From Maylandia zebra (taxonomy: Eukaryota > Chordata > Actinopteri > Cichliformes > Cichlidae), in contig NC_135185.1 of the NCBI RefSeq assembly GCF_041146795.1, positions 21,782,529 to 21,846,528 on the forward strand: a stretch of DNA of 64,000 bases. The letters are read 5' to 3'. A program made the translations under genes and the position numbers. Each line of letters starts with the position of its first letter. Position 1 is the stretch's first letter. The notes beneath the pieces are model-generated. The model was not told the origin of the DNA, made no database searches, and worked only from the letters and a program-made list of their open reading frames with translations. Below are positions 60,540 to 64,000 of this stretch, piece by piece.

Positions 60540-63071
60540 CAAATCTACGTCGTCACAAAGTCACATGACCGCTGAGTTTCCTTGGAGACAACAGCAGTGT
60601 AATAGTGAGATGCTCGCCTGCTCAGTTGAGGGCAGATTAGGCATCTGGCAACAGCAGCAATTGGATGTATTTTGCCAGCCAGACAGGTGCTTTCTCTCCT
60701 CACAGAGGTAAGTGTGGCGCCTCGCTTCCTGTCCTCAGACTGGAGCTCACCTTCAGGGTGGATTCTTTTTTTTTTTTAATGTGATTAAAAAAAAAAGAGG
60801 TAAACATTTTTCACATGCGCTGGGATTTTAGCCGGAGTGTTTGTCAGGGAGACTGGAAGGCAGCGCGTGGCCATTTAGTAGTGACACTTTTGCGTTCCTG
60901 TTTATCCTAATGCGTGATCCAGAAATTAGCAGTGCTGTGGTTGTGCAAACGGCCCCAGAAACAAATACTCGGACTTGCGTCTCTTACGACCCCATTAGGC
61001 AACTCTTGAGGGGCATAAACGTCTGAATGAATTAATAATTGTCTTCAAAAAGAACACACTGACCCCCTTGAGCACCCACGTTAATGCGAGGAGCATGCAT
61101 TTAGAAGTACTGCTGCATTTTTTCATATATTTTGTGCTGATTTCTGTTTTTAGTAGCTGAGTAATATACAGAACTGCCTGTGCTGTTGATGCACTTTGTG
61201 GGGGGGTAAAGGTGGCTTTTTTGCACAATGTAGATATAAATAGTTTGATTTGGAAAAAAGAAAAAAGGAAAAGCTGATTGGACAAATAATCTTAATAAGA
61301 CACAGTGCTCTACATTGCATTTTCTTTTATGTGGTAATGAGTGTTTTAAATAAAACTGTTACAACAGAATCAAAGCTGATAACTACACAAAGATACTGCG
61401 GATGCGTCTTCAAGGATTTGAAAATCAAATGCTTTCCTCTGCTGTTTTCTGTGTCGGATGTGAAGCTGAGAGGACCTGAGATGTGCAGAGTGATATTTCG
61501 GCGCGTTAATGAGACTCTGTGGTCCGGGGGTTTGGACTCCGATGAGTTTGCCACTGATTCAGCCGCCAGATGGACCCCACTGCTTTGTTTACTCTCACAA
61601 AAAATTACCTCCTACAATGTCACCTTTACTAGTTTTTCACAGACTTCCAGTTTAATTAGATCTCTTGTCTGCTGCTCTTGCTCTTGCTCATGTTAATTAG
61701 GTTTAAGCTAATAGCCCAAAAACATCTAATTCGCTGTTCCCGGAATAGTCAATTATTTTGCAACAATTTTAAGTTAACTGGAGTACAGCATGTTGCTTTT
61801 TTTCCTGCAACACACTCAGTGGTTTATAATGATCCTCCTGCTTCCCTCCTCACCCTCCTGGTACAGTTGGATTAAACTGAAGCCAGGATCGCTGATTCAT
61901 GATTATTAATAAAATGCAAATGCCCTCTCCTCCATTCCCTGGTGACAAGCACCACAGACCTCTGCAGCGCAGCATTAAAGACCTCTAATCTTGTCTTTTA
62001 GTCAGCCGAAACCAGCGGCCAACAACATGAACGACACAATGCTCATGTCCTCTGGGGCACCTACTCCAACTAAAAGGTAAGCGACCCTCAGGCCTGGTGT
62101 CATTCTGAAGGTATAACATCTTTAAAAGATGACCAGACGTCACTTGCAGTTGCACACTCTGGCTGTCAGTTCTTCTAATCACAGGATTCAGATGGTTTCG
62201 GGTTTCCTCCCATCAGTGGAAATAACAGAGGGCAGTCAGTGAATCAAACTACAGATGTAATTTGTTCCTTCACACTTGACACACATTTCTTTTTTTTCTT
62301 TTTTTCTTTTTTTTTTTTTTGCATCCGAACAGCATTGCCTTGTGAGTAATTTTAGAGGAAAATTAGTTCCGCTGTCGTGAAGAATATGCGAGCACTCCTA
62401 CTTAAAGGGCTGATTTGACAAATAGATTATGATAGAACTGGAGCCTTATCATGTAAGCAGATAGCAGGCGAGGGCCCCGTGAAAGCAGCCTAATTGTCCT
62501 CTTATTTCTGCCCCTCTCAGTTAAAGGCAACCTCAATTATTATTTACTCACAGTGCTAATGAACCATTGTGGTTATGAATTCAATAATGGAGAGCACTCC
62601 GAGGGAGCTGTAATGTATCTGCACTCTCTCTCGCAGGTCTGTGCTGGTTAAATTTTCCTTTTTGTGTTCACAATCTCTTTATCATATCTTTCCAGCAATT
62701 TGTGTTTGCAAGACAGGCACGTTAGCAGACACGCTACAGTCCACTGTAGAGAATGAATAGAGGCATGAATATCAAACCTATTTAGCATGCGGCGTTTGAT
62801 TGAACTCTAAAGAATTTATTTAAGAATTCAGTGTGCAGTTTAATGAAGTCCTGTGGATGCTTTTTTTTTTTTTTAATCCACTTGTGTTTCTCCAGGCTGA
62901 GGTATCATACAATACTATGCCAAGGACCCTCGCAGCTGAAGGGCACCTTGTAAAAAAAGGGTCCAATGATGTGCAACTAGATTTAGCCCTAAACTGTGTT
63001 TTTAAAGAGACGTGTTAATATAAGCCTGTTTTTCTGTTTTAAAGATCAGTCACTTCACCTGGTAACAAAGT
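41880..63071 (+). CDS. DTNB: Beta-dystrobrevin, 5' part of the gene
   Basis: Dystrobrevin is a cytoplasmic scaffold of the dystrophin-associated complex; it binds dystrophin/utrophin and syntrophins. Coding exons seen: 41880-41946, 42158-42238, 42356-42569, 48162-48247, 48506-48660, 48760-48865, 49483-49649, 53244-53368, 62002-62076 (358 residues). Two further candidate short exons are at 62333-62341 and 63045-63071, and the rest lies beyond 64000. The start [20 protein letters not shown] and the sequence [20 protein letters not shown] match DTNB better than DTNA. EF-hand-like regions fill about residues 20-235. A ZZ zinc finger occupies 237-292, with Cys at 243, 246, 258, 261, 267 and 270 and His at 280 and 284. 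Next comes the KSPAKKL region. The syntrophin-binding and coiled-coil parts are outside the window. Exon phases all agree. Confidence 0.93.
42714..42790 (+). repeat. Possible tRNA-derived SINE head
   Basis: GGTGGCACATTGGAGCAGTG, then GTTAGCACTGTTGCTTCACA and GGTTTGAATCTG, resemble the A-box/B-box layout of a tRNA-like repeat found in many fish genomes. The B-box-like text differs from GGTTCGAATCC. It sits in DTNB intron 4. Confidence 0.45.
43730..44430 (+). mobile_element. Decayed Tc1-like transposon relic
   Basis: Around 44150-44270 the plus strand reads [20 protein letters not shown] followed by a broken match to the SPDLNPIE catalytic block (the text CCCAGAGCCCAAACCTCAAC). Upstream text such as GTCATGGTTTGACTTTGCAT matches the usual Tc1 transposase middle. 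Stops and frameshifts are frequent, so it is inactive. Ends were not resolved. Confidence 0.7.
45380..45530 (+). mobile_element. LINE 3' coding-end fragment
   Basis: The plus strand reads [20 protein letters not shown], which matches the C-terminal end of reverse-transcriptase proteins of fish LINEs (usually RTELGRRAF then a hydrophobic block and WN). It is short and truncated, with no reverse-transcriptase core here. Confidence 0.5.
45635..46347 (-). mobile_element. 5'-truncated L2-type LINE inserted in the Tc1-like element
   Basis: The minus strand reads [40 protein letters not shown] and [16 protein letters not shown], the C-terminal end of reverse-transcriptase proteins of the L2/CR1 group common in fish. 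The 3' tail near 45660-45720 has short T/A repeats and ATTGTCATTGTC. The split in the surrounding Tc1-like left arm places this insertion after the Tc1 one. Boundaries are approximate, because I placed them from memory of the uninterrupted element. Confidence 0.75.
46588..47605 (-). pseudogene. Tc1-like transposase, disabled
   Basis: The frame starts [20 protein letters not shown] at 47605 and has two helix-turn-helix DNA-binding segments. Codon 114 is TGA at 47266-47264, just after KVRKAER. Reading on in the same frame resumes the catalytic core: first Asp in [10 protein letters not shown], second Asp in [10 protein letters not shown], Glu in [11 protein letters not shown]. Thirty-seven residues lie between the second Asp and the Glu. 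After NSVWEAV near 46710 a one-base insertion shifts the frame; the original end appears to be GGYIG-Arg then stop at 46588. The total span of 1018 bases is 339 codons plus one base, fitting a single insertion. Confidence 0.88.
47824..48161 (+). other. Remainder of DTNB intron 4
   Basis: AT-rich intronic sequence leading to the acceptor at 48161. No feature recognised. Confidence 0.5.
50735..51270 (-). mobile_element. L2/Rex1-type LINE reverse-transcriptase relic
   Basis: The minus strand reads [40 protein letters not shown] and [14 protein letters not shown], the C-terminal part of L2/Rex1-type reverse transcriptases (usually LRSF, SVVESI, WGN, RLNKIVKTA). Upstream on the minus strand, near 51270-51060, [13 protein letters not shown]-like text extends it in other frames. 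It is truncated at both ends. Confidence 0.7.
51640..52740 (+). mobile_element. RTE-type LINE reverse-transcriptase relic
   Basis: The plus strand reads [20 protein letters not shown], then [40 protein letters not shown] and [20 protein letters not shown], in that order. These are the finger, palm and C-terminal blocks of RTE/BovB-like LINEs. The catalytic motif normally ADDIVI reads AIDIVI. Several frameshifts separate the blocks and parts are deleted, so it is inactive. Confidence 0.8.
55437..55735 (+). repeat. Interspersed repeat containing TTATTAGGTACACC
   Basis: ACTTTATTAGGTACACCTTG, then CACATTGACGTGATAGCG and CACATCCAACAGGATTTC, resemble a mobile repeat common in fish. I cannot assign its class. 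TCCTCCACATCCAAC and GTTGGATGTG-like text suggest inverted parts. Confidence 0.45.
55782..56898 (-). mobile_element. Decayed Tc1-like transposon relic
   Basis: The minus strand near 56030-55970 reads [18 protein letters not shown], the second-Asp block of Tc1 transposases. Text at 56120-56190 encodes the block before it (usually with MVWGCF-like residues). Imperfect inverted ends CAATATTATTAG lie at 55782-55793 and 56887-56898. Frames are broken throughout. Confidence 0.72.
57055..57215 (+). repeat. Interspersed repeat, left part, split by a hAT element
   Basis: AAATCACAATAACAGCCACC, GGCACTTTATACTGTAAGGT and GGGAAGCAAAAAACTCCCTT are a repeat I recall from many fish genomes. The continuation (AGACAGGACAAAACCAACTA) resumes at about 58213-58330, on the far side of the hAT insertion. 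Class uncertain. Confidence 0.6.
57216..58204. mobile_element. hAT-type DNA transposon, non-autonomous relic
   Basis: 989 bases bounded by CAGAGATGG on the left and the inverse CCAACACTG on the right, with an identical 8-base duplication CCCTCCAC at 57208-57215 and 58205-58212. The 8-base duplication and CAGNG-type ends are hallmarks of hAT elements. Both subterminal regions carry repeated GTTACTTT/AAGTAAT motifs. Inside, 57468-57570 reads HAAFKAWKY, a stop, then [20 protein letters not shown], like the N-terminal BED zinc-finger end of hAT transposases. No catalytic domain remains. Confidence 0.88.
58205..58330 (+). repeat. Interspersed repeat, right part after the hAT insertion
   Basis: Continues the repeat that begins at 57055, starting with the duplicated CCCTCCAC. 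GGAGACAGGACAAAACCAAC is the recognisable core. Confidence 0.5.
59640..60170. promoter_or_regulatory. Candidate regulatory block in DTNB intron 9
   Basis: GC-richer, repeat-free sequence within otherwise AT-rich intron. It includes GTATAAATAGCACGTGGTAC at 59909-59928, a TATA-like box next to the E-box CACGTG, about 580 bases upstream of a possible alternative first exon. The functional call is inference. Confidence 0.25.
60490..60707 (+). other. DTNB: Candidate alternative first exon of DTNB
   Basis: An open frame starting at the ATG at 60505 reads through to a consensus donor (CACAGAG then GTAAGT at 60708). It ends in phase 2, the phase needed to join the DTNB exon at 62002. The joined frame would continue Ser-Gln-Pro-Lys-Pro into DTNB, so an N-terminally shortened protein without EF-hands and ZZ is possible. 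A GA run (about 60510-60538) and the motif GTCACATGACC are in or beside it. Chance of matching phase is one in three, so this remains a hypothesis. Confidence 0.3.
60510..60538 (+). repeat. (GA)n tract
   Basis: GA dinucleotide run with minor interruptions, encoding Arg-Glu repeats in the overlapping frame. Confidence 0.85.
61870..61935. promoter_or_regulatory. Homeobox/POU motif cluster near a DTNB exon
   Basis: TTCATGATTATTAATAAAAT is followed by the perfect octamer ATGCAAAT at 61914-61921. This dense homeodomain/POU-type sequence is 80-130 bases upstream of the exon at 62002 and could be an enhancer element. Function is inference. Confidence 0.25.
62333..62341 (+). other. DTNB: Candidate 9-nucleotide cassette exon of DTNB
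   Basis: CATTGCCTT lies between a very strong pyrimidine tract ending CCGAACAG and the donor GTGAGTAAT. Nine nucleotides keep the frame. Joined to the exon ending AG at 62076 it would add Ser-Ile-Ala before the next exon. Dystrobrevin transcripts are known for small alternatively spliced exons in this part of the protein (recollection). Confidence 0.5.
63045..63071 (+). other. DTNB: Candidate 27-nucleotide cassette exon of DTNB
   Basis: Bounded by TTCTGTTTTAAAG and the consensus donor GTAAGT. It keeps the frame (27 nt) and, joined to the exon ending at 62076, reads Arg-Ser-Val-Thr-Ser-Pro-Gly-Asn-Lys then Val. Human DTNB as I remember it continues with LQYSQD after TPTKR, so this exon would be an optional insert. 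Confidence 0.45.
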
Positions 63072-64000
63072 GTAAGTATTTAACCTTGCTGAAAGCAAAG
63101 TAGCAATCAATACCGGATTAGTTTTCTTTGCAAGATCAACATTTTGTGCAGTGCAGTCTTGTCTGTGTGGCCCGACGGTATCGAGATTACAGCTTGCATT
63201 GAGGGAAGCCGACAAGATAGGGTCACCCGAGGCTGTAAACAATACCTCACATCCAAACCTGTGGAGGTCAGTGGAAGACATTACGTTTTGCAGCATGGGC
63301 AGGCAGAAGGCGACACTCTCCTGAGATTTGCTTCATTGTGTGCATTGAAGAAGCCCGATAACCTTTGTCTTGACATTTTGCTCTGTGAGTCATGGCTGTA
63401 TGGGAAGATGTCATGCACCGAAGATGCTGTTGCCTCGGAGGGGTCCTAACAACCACAAAGCTGCCATTTTTAGGGCAGGAATTGTGCACTGAGCCATTGT
63501 GACGCTTCTAAAATAGGTTGTGTTGTGAGTGGCAGTGAGGATATCAGTAGGCAGGTCAAAGTGGGTTCATATTATTGTATTTGATAATTGCGCAGCGCTA
63601 GCCTGCCTGCTTTTTTTTACTAAGGATGTACGAGTCAAAGATGTTACTGTTGAATAATGGAAAGCTCCTTGTGGCTCTGCTTCAGTTTGAAAGCCTCAAA
63701 CTGAAAAGCAGCACCAGTGCAGTCCTTGTTTGTTGACTCTTTCAGATTTTTTACTGCAGGGAAACAAACAAAAGAAAAAACAGAAACAGAACTATAAGAT
63801 GTCAGGGAAAAGAAAAAAACTGATGCTCTCTAAAAAAAAAAAATAGTGCGTGTTGTGCTCCTAGCCTCCATCACAGTGTGCTCTCTGATACTGTCTGCTC
63901 TGCTGACAGGGCATCTGCTCTCTTCCACATCTCCCTCTCACACAGCAATATCTCAGCATAAGCAAGCAAACCAACAGCCCACAATTTAGAACTTATTAGC
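63072..64000 (+). other. DTNB intronic sequence to the window edge
   Basis: No exon recognised. A 101-residue open frame at 63144-63449 has no splice or family support. The next expected DTNB exon (LQYSQD region) is outside the window. Confidence 0.4.

Larger units (their letters stand above)
53369..62001 (+). other. DTNB intron 9 (8.6 kb)
   Basis: The largest intron in the window. It contains a repeat at 55437-55735, a Tc1-like relic, a hAT element within another repeat, and, in its 3' third, GC-richer sequence with a candidate alternative first exon. The stretches 53369-55430 and 58340-59600 show nothing recognisable beyond a TG run near 59022-59038. Confidence 0.5.

Noticed and set aside
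61250-61696. 148-residue plus-strand open frame in DTNB intron 9
   Set aside because: No splice-site logic, no recognised family, and Cys/Ser-rich low-complexity end; likely chance or regulatory sequence.
63144-63449. 101-residue plus-strand open frame near the right edge
   Set aside because: No domain, no matching splice phases with DTNB, and an equally open antisense frame, which suggests chance.

Overview
This window is vertebrate genomic DNA, most likely from a ray-finned (teleost) fish. The genes are split by short GT-AG introns, and the encoded proteins align along their length with human proteins. The mobile elements (pogo/Tigger, Tc1-like, hAT, L2- and RTE-type LINEs) are the mix typical of fish genomes. 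The gene order HADHA - KIF3C - ASXL2 - DTNB matches the gene set of human 2p23. I cannot name the species. There are no bacterial-type operons, CRISPR arrays or phage genes.

Layout. 1-3.1 kb: AT-rich sequence holding the 5' end, and perhaps more, of a minus-strand gene I do not recognise. 4.7-13.4 kb: complete HADHA (20 coding exons, 763 residues), interrupted in intron 7 by a pogo/Tigger DNA transposon with an intact transposase frame. 14.5-19.8 kb: complete KIF3C (8 coding exons, 766 residues). 20.7-34.0 kb: complete ASXL2 (13 coding exons, 1193 residues), including a 3-nucleotide microexon, followed by a long 3' UTR to about 36.6 kb. 37.1-64 kb: promoter, untranslated first exon and the first nine coding exons (358 residues) of beta-dystrobrevin (DTNB), plus two candidate short cassette exons; the gene runs off the right edge.

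All four recognised genes are on the plus strand. They share no pathway: HADHA does mitochondrial long-chain fatty-acid beta-oxidation, KIF3C is a microtubule motor, ASXL2 is a chromatin (Polycomb/BAP1) cofactor, and DTNB is a dystrophin-complex scaffold. Their proximity is conserved synteny.

Mobile DNA is concentrated in HADHA intron 7 and the DTNB introns. The DTNB introns hold a Tc1-like element of DD37E spacing with an L2 LINE nested inside it, two older Tc1-like relics, L2 and RTE LINE relics, and a hAT element with a clear 8-bp target duplication. ASXL2 intron 5 holds a decayed minus-strand coding relic of a repeated protein family I cannot name.

Exon borders were set by hand from splice signals, reading phase and similarity to remembered human proteins. 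The summed coding lengths of HADHA, KIF3C and ASXL2 are exact multiples of three, and the DTNB exon phases are mutually consistent. I saw no clearly new biological system. The best second looks are the microexons, the possible internal DTNB promoter, the KIF3C loop and stalk differences, and the transposon beside a HADHA splice acceptor.
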